Positions 1 through 7,374 of a DNA stretch of 64,000 nt are shown piece after piece. The DNA comes from Flavobacterium akiainvivens. GTDB lineage: Bacteria > Bacteroidota > Bacteroidia > Flavobacteriales > Flavobacteriaceae. The notes beneath the pieces were generated by a model, which was not told where the DNA came from, did no database searches, and saw only the letters and a program-made list of their open reading frames with translations. The first letter of the stretch is position 1. The number at the start of each line of letters is the position of its first letter. Location of the stretch: NCBI RefSeq assembly GCF_001278115.1, contig NZ_LIYD01000005.1, forward strand, positions 2,393,510 to 2,457,509, in the 5' to 3' direction. A program made the position numbers and the translations under genes.

Positions 1-11
1 TTTTTTTGTTT

Positions 12-2012
12 CTATCTTGAATGCCGTTGCTTTTTGTTGTCAAGCACAGCAAGGTTTAGTTTGCCTGCGGGCACATAATCCCGCTTGTTTAAGTGCCATG
101 CATATTCCTGCAGGTAGGCCTTCATACGGTTTATGGTATCGTCATCTTCAGCGGTAAGCGGCAGCTTCTTTTTGCATAACGGGTCTGTTTTATAGGCAAA
201 CTTGGCTATCACTTCCTTTTCATTAAAAAAGTAACAATATTTATCAGTGGTACAGTTGTACACCCCGTTAGCATGGTTCAGCGCAAAATGGTTCTTACCT
301 GCTACCGGGTCAAAATGGTCTGTTCCAAAAGCAAAATACGGCTGGTTATAATCCAGCATGCCCAACAGCGTAGGCATAACATCTATGTGCTGTATAACGC
401 GGTCGTCTTTACCCACAAATTTGCCGCCCGGCTTAAAGAACATTATGGGTATGCTGTATTCATAGGGCTGCTTGTTGAATTTTTTGCTATCGGCACCACT
501 GTTATGGTCTGCCGTAATAACAAACAGCGTGTTGTTGTACCACGGTTCATTCTTAATACTGTTGAAAAACTCCTTTAGGGCATAATCACTGTATTTAATA
601 ACCTTGTGTATGGGCATGGTACCCTCGCTGAATTTGTTCTCCATCTCCTTTGGCAGCGCATACGGATGATGCGACGATAGCGAGAAATAAGTAGCAAAAA
701 ACGGCTTCCCTTTTTGGTGCATGGTGTTTAGCTTGCTGTGCACAAAAGGCATAAACTTGTGGTCCCAAATGCCCCATTTGCCATCAAAATCGGCGGTACC
801 GTGTTCGGCTTCATATTCTTCACGCATGTAAAAATCATCAATACCTGCGGTTTTGCCAAACGATACAAACCCCATGGTTTCCCTTACCCCACCGTGAAAA
901 AACGCAGTGCTGTAACCCATTTCTTCCATACAGGCAGGCAGGGCATGATATTGCGCCACGGCATTGGGCAGCGCCAAAAAGTGGTCTTTAAAAGAAGGTA
1001 TACTTGCCCATATAGCCGGAAGCGCATCTACCGATCGGCGCCCGTTTTGGAAGGCGTTGGTAAACACATAGCTTTGACCTATAAGCGAATCTATAAACGG
1101 CGTATTGCTTTCCTGCCCGGGCTTAAACTGGTCGCTAAGGCCTTTTATGTGTGCTTTGCCAAAGCTCTCCAGGATAATAACCATTACGTTAGTATTACGG
1201 TCTATATCGTGGTTATTCCAGTCGGTGCAGGTGTGTGTGGTAGGCGCCATGTGGTGGGCTGCCTGGTCGTCAAAATAATGCTCACACGATATTTTTTTTG
1301 CGCGGCTAATGGTGCGCAGCAGGCAAAACGGGTTGCTGAGTATTACCGATGTATGTGTGGGGTTTGTGGTGTACAAAAAGGCATCGTTCATATTTATAGG
1401 ATATGACGATGACGAGAACGTGGCACCCCTTACAAAAAACACCAGCACAATTGCAGCTACTGATAACGATGCCCAACCTATGGTGTAGTAACGCAGATTG
1501 GTTGCAGGCTGCCTGGCTTCTTTCTGCTTTATAGCTTTGTAGCCAAACCACAACAGCGCCAACAAAGCAAAATAAAACAGGAATCCGTACCAAAAGTCAG
1601 ACACAAAATCGGCAAATATGCCGCCGTTTATTTCACTTAGCAGTATAAAATCACTCAGTACAATGCGCGCCTGCTTAAAGGGGAAATAAAAAATATCGGC
1701 TACATTTATGGCAAGCCCTAATGCATTAGGAATCATGAATGCCCAAAATGCGGCTTTTTGCCAATGCCTGCCCTCTGCCCTGCGGAGGGGTATGAGCGAC
1801 AATGCAATAAAAAGGATATTGGAGTAAATTATTGAAACGGTATCAAACATAAAACTACCACGAATAAGGCTCCATGATGATGTATGTTCAAGAGGATCTA
1901 TAAGGCTGTTGTTATAGTTGTAAAACACAATACGGCACAACATATAAGCAACATAAACAACCAGCAGGCGCAAAGCAATAACGCCCAGCCTGCTACTGAG
2001 CTGTAATTTCAT
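12..2012 (-). CDS. LTA synthase family sulfatase-fold membrane protein
   Basis: 666 residues. About five hydrophobic helices fill residues 10-200, followed by a large extracytoplasmic alkaline-phosphatase/sulfatase-superfamily domain from about residue 275. Visible active-site elements are an N-terminal metal Glu in VIILESFG, a nucleophile region GRRSVDALP, and a metal-binding ADHNSG segment. This is the architecture of lipoteichoic-acid synthase/phosphoglycerol transferases; in Bacteroidetes the substrate is not known, and envelope glycerophosphate or phosphoethanolamine transfer is only inferred. The ATG start is preceded on the minus strand by a -7 box (TATCTTTG, 2061-2068). Length is usual for the family and it stands alone, downstream of the two-component genes. 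Confidence 0.85.
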   Translation of the reverse strand: MKLQLSSRLGVIALRLLVVYVAYMLCRIVFYNYNNSLIDPLEHTSSWSLIRGSFMFDTVSIIYSNILFIALSLIPLRRAEGRHWQKAAFWAFMIPNALGLAINVADIFYFPFKQARIVLSDFILLSEINGGIFADFVSDFWYGFLFYFALLALLWFGYKAIKQKEARQPATNLRYYTIGWASLSVAAIVLVFFVRGATFSSSSYPINMNDAFLYTTNPTHTSVILSNPFCLLRTISRAKKISCEHYFDDQAAHHMAPTTHTCTDWNNHDIDRNTNVMVIILESFGKAHIKGLSDQFKPGQESNTPFIDSLIGQSYVFTNAFQNGRRSVDALPAIWASIPSFKDHFLALPNAVAQYHALPACMEEMGYSTAFFHGGVRETMGFVSFGKTAGIDDFYMREEYEAEHGTADFDGKWGIWDHKFMPFVHSKLNTMHQKGKPFFATYFSLSSHHPYALPKEMENKFSEGTMPIHKVIKYSDYALKEFFNSIKNEPWYNNTLFVITADHNSGADSKKFNKQPYEYSIPIMFFKPGGKFVGKDDRVIQHIDVMPTLLGMLDYNQPYFAFGTDHFDPVAGKNHFALNHANGVYNCTTDKYCYFFNEKEVIAKFAYKTDPLCKKKLPLTAEDDDTINRMKAYLQEYAWHLNKRDYVPAGKLNLAVLDNKKQRHSR

Positions 2013-2060
2013 TAGGTGGTGGCCAACAGCTTTTTAAACACAACTTTGCCATTAGCAGGG

Positions 2061-2102
2061 CAAAGATAATGGTTTTTTAATTTCAAATTAACAAATTGTT
2101 AA
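2061..2102 (-). promoter_or_regulatory. promoter of the LTA-synthase-like gene with 15-bp palindrome
   Basis: On the minus strand TATCTTTG (2061-2068) matches the Bacteroidetes -7 consensus TAnnTTTG, about 50 bases before the start codon. A perfect 15-base palindrome, TTAACAAATTGTTAA (2088-2102), lies over the expected -33 position. It contains TTAACA in both orientations, the hexamer found in phased arrays before the two DUF1573 genes, so it may bind the same regulator. The box is seen; the operator role is inferred. Confidence 0.5.
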
Positions 2103-2126
2103 CTTTAACCGGTTACCTGTAAGATA

Positions 2127-2807
2127 CTAAGGTGCTACAAGTTTAAAACCAATACGCGGTATGTTTTCTATACGGATGCTCTCGTCTTCACGGAAAATTT
2201 TGCGCAGGCGCGATATAAACACATCCATACTGCGGCCCATAAAATAGTCATCTGTCCCCCACAGGGCGGTAAGCATTTTTTCGCGTTTTAGTATGGTATT
2301 TTTGTTGTCTATAAATAGCTTTAAGAGGGCAGCCTCCCGCTCGGTAAGCTGTATTTTTTCGTCGCCTTTAAACACGGCATAATTATCGGGGTCAAACGTA
2401 AAAGAACCTATACTGCACACAGTACTTTTAACCGATGGCAATTTCTGGCTGCGCTGTAAAAACACCTCAATTTTAAGGATAAGCTCTTCCATGCTGTAAG
2501 GCTTTACCACATAATCGTCGGCACCCAGCTTAAGGCCTTTTATACGGTCTTCTTTAAGCGTTTTAGCCGAAAGAAAAATAATGGGCACCTCTACATCGCG
2601 CTTCCTGATTTCTTCAGCCAGTTCAAAACCATCCATCTGCGGCAGCATAACATCCAGTATGCACAGGTCAAAATGCATGGTTTTAAACGCCTCAAGCGCA
2701 TCGGCACCATTGGTAAAATGCACCACATCATAATGCTGCTCCAGGTTATCGGCGGTTAAAAATGCCAGGGTGCTGTCGTCTTCGGCATACAGTAGCTTTT
2801 TTTTCAT
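2127..2807 (-). CDS. OmpR/PhoB-family response regulator (RprY-like)
   Basis: 226 residues: a receiver domain (about 1-120) and a winged-helix DNA-binding domain (about 130-226). The phosphoacceptor is Asp52 in LDVMLPQ; acidic residues lie at 10-11, the switch Ser at 80 and the conserved Lys at 102 (VKPY). The C-terminal part carries the family segments LTEREAALLKLF and RSMDVFISRLRKI. Its start codon overlaps the stop codon of the upstream histidine kinase in an ATGA, so the two are translationally coupled. Family members bind pairs of direct repeats about 11 bp apart; such repeats occur in the intergenic region upstream of the kinase and before the next DUF1573 gene. Confidence 0.93.
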   Translation of the reverse strand: MKKKLLYAEDDSTLAFLTADNLEQHYDVVHFTNGADALEAFKTMHFDLCILDVMLPQMDGFELAEEIRKRDVEVPIIFLSAKTLKEDRIKGLKLGADDYVVKPYSMEELILKIEVFLQRSQKLPSVKSTVCSIGSFTFDPDNYAVFKGDEKIQLTEREAALLKLFIDNKNTILKREKMLTALWGTDDYFMGRSMDVFISRLRKIFREDESIRIENIPRIGFKLVAP

Positions 2808-4081
2808 GCAAGGCTGTGTTTGGGTATGGTTATACTTATGCTTAAGCCCTGCGGCTCATTATTTTTTACCGAAATTTTCCACCCGTGCAGGCTGCAGATT
2901 TTCTTTACATAAAACAGGCCAAGGCCAAAGCCCTCTACCTCTTTTTTGTTTTCGCGCGGCACACGGTAAAAACGGTCGAATATAAAATCAAGGTGCTCCA
3001 GCGGAATACCGGGCCCGTTATCAGTAAATTGCAGCACCAGCCCATTTTTATCAGGAACTACTGTAATGTTTATTTGGGGCGAAGCTCCGCCATATTTAAC
3101 GGCGTTCTCTACAATGTTGTAGGCAATATTATAAAAGTGGAATTCATCGGCCACAATGTTGTACCCTTCATTACTGTCCTGAATACTAACCGTGGCATTT
3201 TCAAACTTAAGCTGCACATTTTCTTTAAGCAACTGAAGCGTATCGTTAAGGTTAAACTGTGTTTTGTGTAACGATACTATACCCTCTTCGGTTTTGGCAA
3301 CGCTTAATATGCGTTCAATATGATGGTTGAGCTTGTTGCTTTGTTCTATAATTATCCCCAGGTACTTGCTCAGCTTGGGGTTAGCTTCTATAGCCTCCTG
3401 CTTGGCGGCATAGTTGGACGCAATGAGTATGGATGACAGCGGTGTTTTAAACTCATGCGTCATGTTATTAATGAAGTCTTTTTGCAACTCGGTATACTTT
3501 TTTTGCCTGAGCAGCAAAATAACCGAATAGGTATAAATAACCAGTACCAGCACCAGTATACCCGTATAAATCCAGTACAGTTGCAGGGAGCTGATGTATG
3601 CATGCACCATATCCGGGAAACGCACCGCAAAATAGTAAATAAGCCCCGGGCGCGTAGAAAAACAGTTTACACATTTAGGCCCATCGGGCTTGGGGCTGCC
3701 GTTTTGGGCTATGTATTCGCCATATACCATTGAGTTGCTGCCGCAGTCGTATATGGCATATTCATAATCCATATCAAGCTTAACCTTTTGCAACTCGTTT
3801 TTAAGGTAGTATTCTAATACATCCTGCTCAAAAACATCGTTAACGTTTACCACATAATAGTCTTCGGCTACCTTTTTAATGGGGCTTTCGGCAGGGAGCT
3901 CGCTGTGGTTATCGTTATAAATTTTGGTAACCACATCCTGTAGGGCAAAGTGTATTTTATCTGCCGTTTCCTTCTTCTCAAACGTGTAGGCACGGCTTAG
4001 CGTAACCAGCTGCATGGCAAGCACGCCCACAATGGCCACAAATCCTGTAAATACAATTATATTTAGCCTGTTTAGCTTCAT
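2804..4081 (-). CDS. sensor histidine kinase (RprX-like)
   Basis: 425 residues. TM helix 1 covers about residues 8-28, a periplasmic sensor region about 30-165, TM helix 2 about 170-190, then the HisKA dimerisation helix with phosphoacceptor His209 (NNMTHEFKTPLSS) and an HATPase_c domain (N box NIVENAVKYGG, G1 DNGPGIP, G2 GFGLGLF). The periplasmic part includes three Cys residues near 113-140, possibly redox-active or zinc-binding. It is the first gene of the operon with the response regulator. A -7 box TACATTTG (4087-4094, minus strand) lies so close to the ATG that the mRNA may be leaderless. Signal sensed is unknown. Confidence 0.93.
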   Translation of the reverse strand: MKLNRLNIIVFTGFVAIVGVLAMQLVTLSRAYTFEKKETADKIHFALQDVVTKIYNDNHSELPAESPIKKVAEDYYVVNVNDVFEQDVLEYYLKNELQKVKLDMDYEYAIYDCGSNSMVYGEYIAQNGSPKPDGPKCVNCFSTRPGLIYYFAVRFPDMVHAYISSLQLYWIYTGILVLVLVIYTYSVILLLRQKKYTELQKDFINNMTHEFKTPLSSILIASNYAAKQEAIEANPKLSKYLGIIIEQSNKLNHHIERILSVAKTEEGIVSLHKTQFNLNDTLQLLKENVQLKFENATVSIQDSNEGYNIVADEFHFYNIAYNIVENAVKYGGASPQINITVVPDKNGLVLQFTDNGPGIPLEHLDFIFDRFYRVPRENKKEVEGFGLGLFYVKKICSLHGWKISVKNNEPQGLSISITIPKHSLA

Positions 4082-4086
4082 TACTG

Positions 4087-4094
4087 CAAATGTA
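4087..4094 (-). promoter_or_regulatory. -7 box of the two-component operon
   Basis: TACATTTG on the minus strand fits TAnnTTTG exactly and ends six bases before the kinase ATG. With the usual spacing to the start point, transcription would begin at or within a base or two of the start codon. Confidence 0.55.
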
Positions 4095-4145
4095 TGCGAT
4101 TATTTTTAACGCCGGCAACAGTATAAAAATGCTCTGTTGCAAGGC

Positions 4146-4214
4146 ATTAACACCTCATTAACAAACAACATTATGCTGTTTAACACTATAAAACAAGCTA
4201 AGGCATTATATTTG
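4146..4214 (+). promoter_or_regulatory. DUF1573 promoter with phased TTAACA array
   Basis: TTAACA starts at 4147, 4158 and 4180 (offsets 0, 11, 33) and the -7 box TATATTTG lies at 4207-4214. The first two copies sit in ATTAACA direct repeats one helical turn apart; the third occupies the -33 position, 21 bases before the -7 box. The same arrangement (0, 11, 32 and 20 bases to the box) recurs at 4843-4908. Direct repeats with an 11-base period are typical for OmpR/PhoB-family regulators, and the region lies between the two-component operon and this gene. Target assignment is inferred. Confidence 0.65.
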
Positions 4215-4260
4215 CCCTACATAACACACCGAATTTAAAAGTAACTTACTGAATACAATT

Positions 4261-4716
4261 ATGAAGACACTAAAAATTTCTCTGTTTGCCGCAGCACTTT
4301 TCTTTGCTGTTAACACATCTGCACAAGAAAGAAAAGCGGTTGCCGCACCGGCTGCTGCTGCCACTACTGCTGCTGTACAACAGCCATCTGGCATTAGCTT
4401 TAAAGAAGATACACACAACTTTGGCGATATTACTAAAGACAAACCGGTATCGCACGAGTTTACATTTAAAAACACATCAGACAAAACTATAGTTATTTCG
4501 GGCGTTAAGCCATCTTGCGGCTGTACAGCTACTAACTATACTAAAACCCCTATTAAACCGGGCGAGTCTGGAAGCGTAACGGCTACATATAATGCACACA
4601 ACCCGGGTTCTTTTACTAAAACCCTTACCGTGAGCACTAACGATACTGAGGCTACCAAAACCCTTTACATAAAAGGTAAGGTAGTAGATGTTGCTGCACC
4701 TGCGCCTCAAAACTAA
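4261..4716 (+). CDS. secreted DUF1573 domain protein
   Basis: 151 residues with an N-terminal signal peptide ending near AQE (about residue 22), an Ala-rich linker, and one immunoglobulin-like DUF1573 domain (about 45-140) with the hallmarks FGDI, PVSHEFTFKNTSD and KPSCGCTA. DUF1573 proteins are periplasmic or outer-membrane-associated in Bacteroidetes; the CGC pair is conserved but its role is not established. The start is supported by a signal peptide and by a promoter ending about 45 bases upstream. It is nearly identical in its core to the next gene, the product of a tandem duplication, and is followed by its own terminator. Confidence 0.88.
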   Translation: MKTLKISLFAAALFFAVNTSAQERKAVAAPAAAATTAAVQQPSGISFKEDTHNFGDITKDKPVSHEFTFKNTSDKTIVISGVKPSCGCTATNYTKTPIKPGESGSVTATYNAHNPGSFTKTLTVSTNDTEATKTLYIKGKVVDVAAPAPQN

Positions 4717-4736
4717 ATTTTAAGGTATTAATTACG

Positions 4737-4771
4737 AAAAGGCATCTTGTAACCGCAGGATGCCTTTTTTA
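4737..4771 (+). terminator. rho-independent terminator
   Basis: A stem AAAGGCATC/GATGCCTTT with a short loop, followed by a run of six T, ends the first DUF1573 transcript and separates it from the second gene. Confidence 0.8.
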
Positions 4772-4841
4772 GTTTAACCAATAAAATTTGTGCCTGTGCA
4801 TAATGGTTAGTATATTTGATGCGCAGGCTTTTGGCAAAAGC

Positions 4842-4908
4842 ATTAACACATCATTAACAAGACTTTGAAGTCGCTTAACAAATTGCTGCGATTTACTAAA
4901 TATATTTG
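4842..4908 (+). promoter_or_regulatory. promoter of DUF1573-LysM gene with phased TTAACA array
   Basis: TTAACA starts at 4843, 4854 and 4875 (offsets 0, 11, 32), followed after 20 bases by the -7 box TATATTTG (4901-4908). The sequence between the hexamers is not conserved with the first DUF1573 promoter, but the hexamers and spacing are, which argues for selection and not only for recent duplication. Another TATATTTG at 4811-4818 lies upstream and could be a second start point. Confidence 0.65.
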
Positions 4909-4959
4909 CGAATAACAACCTACGTTAATCCGGTTATTAATAAACTAATTAAATTAATT

Positions 4960-5610
4960 ATGAAAGCATTGAAAATTTCACTTTTTGCAGCGGTAGCCTT
5001 TTTTATCAGCGCCGGTGCTGTTGCCCAGGAAGCTACTGAGCAAAAACCTATGGGACTTACCTTTAAGGAAGACACTCACAGCTTTGGCGATATTGAGAAA
5101 GACAAACCGGTATCGTATGAGTTTACGTTTACCAACACGTCAGACCACGCCATTACCATTAACGGTGTAAAACCATCTTGCGGATGTACTGCCACAAACT
5201 ATACTAAAACAGAGGTTAAACCGGGCGAAACAGGTACCGTTACCGCTACCTACAACGCACACAACCCGGGCCAGTTTACAAAAACACTTACCGTTAGCAC
5301 TAACGATAACGCCCAGCCTAAAACACTTTATATTAAAGGTAAGGTAAACACCCCTGAAGGTTCTGCTGTACCGGCTGCCGTTGCTGCACCTACTGCTAAA
5401 AATGCAAAACCGGTAAACGTTAAGCCTGCAACTATTACACACACTGTAGCCAAAGGAGAAAGCCTTTCTCTGCTTGCCGGTAAATACTATGGCGACAATA
5501 AGAAATATGACATTATATACCAGGCTAACAGAGATATTATTTCTGATGCTAAGATTATTGAGCCGGGCCAGGTTATAAAAATCCCTGCTGCACCAGCAAA
5601 AGCGAAATAA
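4960..5610 (+). CDS. secreted DUF1573-LysM fusion protein
   Basis: 216 residues from the ATG at 4960; an upstream TTG at 4906 would lie inside the -7 box and is rejected. Order: signal peptide (about 1-22, ending in VAQE), DUF1573 domain (about 30-125) almost identical to the neighbour, a Pro/Ala-rich linker, and a C-terminal LysM domain (about 165-212: HTVAKGESL, IIYQANRD, IEPGQVIKIP). LysM binds peptidoglycan or other GlcNAc polymers, so this paralogue probably anchors the DUF1573 domain at the cell wall. Promoter architecture is shared with the preceding gene, suggesting co-regulation by the nearby response regulator. Confidence 0.9.
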   Translation: MKALKISLFAAVAFFISAGAVAQEATEQKPMGLTFKEDTHSFGDIEKDKPVSYEFTFTNTSDHAITINGVKPSCGCTATNYTKTEVKPGETGTVTATYNAHNPGQFTKTLTVSTNDNAQPKTLYIKGKVNTPEGSAVPAAVAAPTAKNAKPVNVKPATITHTVAKGESLSLLAGKYYGDNKKYDIIYQANRDIISDAKIIEPGQVIKIPAAPAKAK

Positions 5611-5614
5611 AAAG

Positions 5615-5646
5615 CTACTGAGCTGCTGAGCCGCTTAGCTTCTAAG
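5615..5646 (+). repeat. CTNAG octamer tandem repeat, left arm
   Basis: Four successive 8-base units, each holding CTGAG, CTTAG or CTAAG followed by three variable bases, directly after the DUF1573-LysM stop codon. An oppositely oriented set lies at 5741-5772 beyond the terminator, and a third set occurs at 63878-63907. Confidence 0.7.
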
Positions 5647-5649
5647 CAA

Positions 5650-5690
5650 AAAAAGAGCGCCGAACATAAATTTGTTTGGCGCTCTTTTTT
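5650..5690 (+). terminator. strong terminator between convergent genes
   Basis: A 12-bp stem (GAGCGCCGAACA paired to TGTTTGGCGCTC, one G-T pair) with a six-base loop, flanked by A-runs and T-runs, can end transcription from both the DUF1573-LysM gene (plus) and the RlpA-like operon (minus). Confidence 0.85.
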
Positions 5691-5740
5691 ATGTAATTAT
5701 TAGAACTCTTAAATTGTTTCAGCTCTCTACAGCTTTCTTG

Positions 5741-5772
5741 CTAAGTAGCTCAGAAGCTTAGCAGCTAAGAGG
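5741..5772 (-). repeat. CTNAG octamer tandem repeat, right arm
   Basis: Four 8-base CTNAG-containing units read on either strand, abutting the stop codon of the RlpA-like gene. Together with 5615-5646 they form inverted arrays around the shared terminator. Confidence 0.65.
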
Positions 5773-5773
5773 C

Positions 5774-6166
5774 TTACTTCGCCACCTCCAGCGATACATC
5801 CATACTGCCGGAGTTTTTATTGTCTGAAATTTCCATGAAGGCTTTTTTGGTAAGGTCTATATCAAATCCACCTGAAAAAGGCCCGCGGTCGTTTATGGTT
5901 ACAATAACCGATTTTCCGTTTGCCTTATTGGTAACCTTAACACGGGTACCAAAAGCAAGCTTTTTATGCGCGGCGGTATATTTGCTGTTGCTAAAGGTTT
6001 CGCCGTTTGCGGTTTTATTGCCGTTGTACTTATCGGCATAATAACACGCCTTGGCCGATTTAGAATAGCTTGTAAAACCTTTCGAACCTGATGAGCCAAT
6101 GTGGTTTGCACTGCCACAGCCTATAGCTATGGTTAAAAGGCACATTGCTAAAATGCGTTTTGCCAT
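5774..6166 (-). CDS. RlpA-like double-psi beta-barrel lipoprotein (copy 2)
   Basis: 131 residues from the ATG at 6166 (an in-frame start 11 codons upstream lies inside the preceding gene and gives no proper signal peptide). The N-terminus MAKRILAMCLL-IAIGCGS looks like a lipoprotein signal. The double-psi beta-barrel domain (about 40-125) shows ACYYADKYNG, GTRVKVTN and VTINDRGPF with the catalytic-type Asp of RlpA. RlpA-family proteins are septal or wall lytic transglycosylases or binding proteins; activity here is inferred. It starts two bases after the stop codon of the upstream paralogue, so both belong to one operon. Confidence 0.85.
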   Translation of the reverse strand: MAKRILAMCLLTIAIGCGSANHIGSSGSKGFTSYSKSAKACYYADKYNGNKTANGETFSNSKYTAAHKKLAFGTRVKVTNKANGKSVIVTINDRGPFSGGFDIDLTKKAFMEISDNKNSGSMDVSLEVAK

Positions 6167-6168
6167 AC

Positions 6169-6627
6169 TTATGCTTTCTCTATAATTTCGATTTTGCATT
6201 TAAAGCTCCCACTGCCTTTAGGGGCAATTTCCTGAAATGCTTTTTTGGTAAGGTCTATTTCCAGTTTTTTACTAAAGGGGCCACGGTCGTTAACTTTAAC
6301 ATCTACAAACTTGCCTGTTTTAGGGTTTGTAACGCGCACCATGGTGCCAAAAGGCAGTTTCATGTGGGCAGCAGTATATTTACTGTTATGAAACTTTTCG
6401 CCACTACTTGTTTTACGTCCGTTAAACTTATCGGCATAATAAGTAGCCATTACATCTTCTTTATAAAGTGTAAGCTTAGGGTCTTCAGCCTCGTTTGTTT
6501 CGGTAGAATCTTTAGCAATAGCTAAAGGTGCTTTGGCAATTTTTACCGGGGCAACACTGCCGGTTGTAAATCCTGTTATAATACATAACAAAACTGCGGT
6601 ACTGAAAACCATAATACTATTCTTCAT
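6169..6627 (-). CDS. RlpA-like double-psi beta-barrel protein (copy 1)
   Basis: 152 residues using the ATG at 6627, which begins a good signal peptide; an ATG seven codons upstream is possible. Residues 55-150 form the double-psi barrel (ATYYADKFNGRKTSSGE, GTMVRVTN, VKVNDRGPF), closely similar to the downstream gene, so the pair arose by tandem duplication. Copy 1 lacks a clear lipobox Cys and is probably soluble in the periplasm, whereas copy 2 looks like a lipoprotein. Both keep the acidic residue of the NDRGPF segment. Peptidoglycan remodelling is inferred from the family. Confidence 0.85.
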   Translation of the reverse strand: MKNSIMVFSTAVLLCIITGFTTGSVAPVKIAKAPLAIAKDSTETNEAEDPKLTLYKEDVMATYYADKFNGRKTSSGEKFHNSKYTAAHMKLPFGTMVRVTNPKTGKFVDVKVNDRGPFSKKLEIDLTKKAFQEIAPKGSGSFKCKIEIIEKA

Positions 6628-6712
6628 AATATATTTTTTTAAGTCCATACTTATTTACAAAGAGCATGCCACCCAAGAACAAAGGCTTACGAAAAGCCTT
6701 TACAATTACCTC

Positions 6713-7153
6713 TTAGTTAAACCATTGGCTATATGGTATACGGCTCAGCAACAATACTAAACCTATAAGGTAAAAAATGGCAATGCTTTTAAATTTGCGC
6801 TCGCTTTCGCCGGCCCTTTTGTGCTTAGACCACCCTATTGTTATAAGAACAATAGCTATTAAATTGATAACTGGGTGCTCTACCATAAAAAGCCTAAGTG
6901 TACTGTCTTTCATTACAGCGCCCATGCCACCCGCTTTGGCAGCTTTAAAATAAGGCCCTGTAAAAAGCGTTAGCAAGCCCAACACAAACTGTACATGGCT
7001 AAAGATTAGTGCAATCATGGCAATTTGCCTGTCGCGGTGAATAAACGGCCTTTTAGCCGAAAGCCCCACGAATGAATTTAAAATGGCAAGAAGTAAAAAT
7101 ACCAATACTCCGTAAGCCCAATAAGAATGCAGATCTAAAACCGCCTCGTACAT
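6713..7153 (-). CDS. small four-helix membrane protein, cytochrome-b-like
   Basis: 146 residues starting at the ATG at 7153. The open frame continues upstream to 7207, but that extension overlaps the obg terminator and lies beyond the -7 box, so it is rejected. Four hydrophobic segments are seen (about residues 10-32, 45-68, 90-112, 120-140) with His residues near the membrane faces (LDLHSYW, SHVQF, VEHPVIN). Such proteins in Flavobacteria are often labelled cytochrome B; haem binding is plausible but not shown. A -7 box TATATTTG (7175-7182, minus) supports the start. Confidence 0.65.
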   Translation of the reverse strand: MYEAVLDLHSYWAYGVLVFLLLAILNSFVGLSAKRPFIHRDRQIAMIALIFSHVQFVLGLLTLFTGPYFKAAKAGGMGAVMKDSTLRLFMVEHPVINLIAIVLITIGWSKHKRAGESERKFKSIAIFYLIGLVLLLSRIPYSQWFN

Positions 7154-7174
7154 AGTTTTTGTTTTGTTGGAAGG

Positions 7175-7182
7175 CAAATATA
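7175..7182 (-). promoter_or_regulatory. -7 box of the membrane protein gene
   Basis: TATATTTG on the minus strand, about 22 bases before the chosen ATG. Confidence 0.55.
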
Positions 7183-7195
7183 AGGATGTATGTAC

Positions 7196-7227
7196 AAAAA
7201 AACGCACTAATAAAATGTTAGTGCGTT
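7196..7227 (-). terminator. obg terminator
   Basis: A perfect 10-bp stem AACGCACTAA/TTAGTGCGTT with a seven-base loop is followed on the minus strand by a run of seven T. It ends the obg transcript. Confidence 0.8.
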
Positions 7228-7374
7228 CTTTATATTCATTCCAGATAACTGATTTTCAATATTTGATTGGCAATAAATAGGGTTTTGCCAATGTTCCTGC
7301 AAAAGATTTAAACAGATATCTATTTTTTAGCAAACAAATGTAAGAATGTTTCAAAAACAAAATCTTATTAACAA

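Noticed and set aside
738..1406. 222-codon plus-strand frame inside the LTA-synthase-like gene
   Set aside because: Antisense to conserved sulfatase-domain motifs; no domain of its own.
6145..6525. 126-codon plus-strand frame over the RlpA-like genes
   Set aside because: Shadow of the minus-strand double-psi barrel genes, which have clear domains.
7154..7207. N-terminal extension of the cytochrome-b-like protein
   Set aside because: It runs through a -7 box and the obg terminator.
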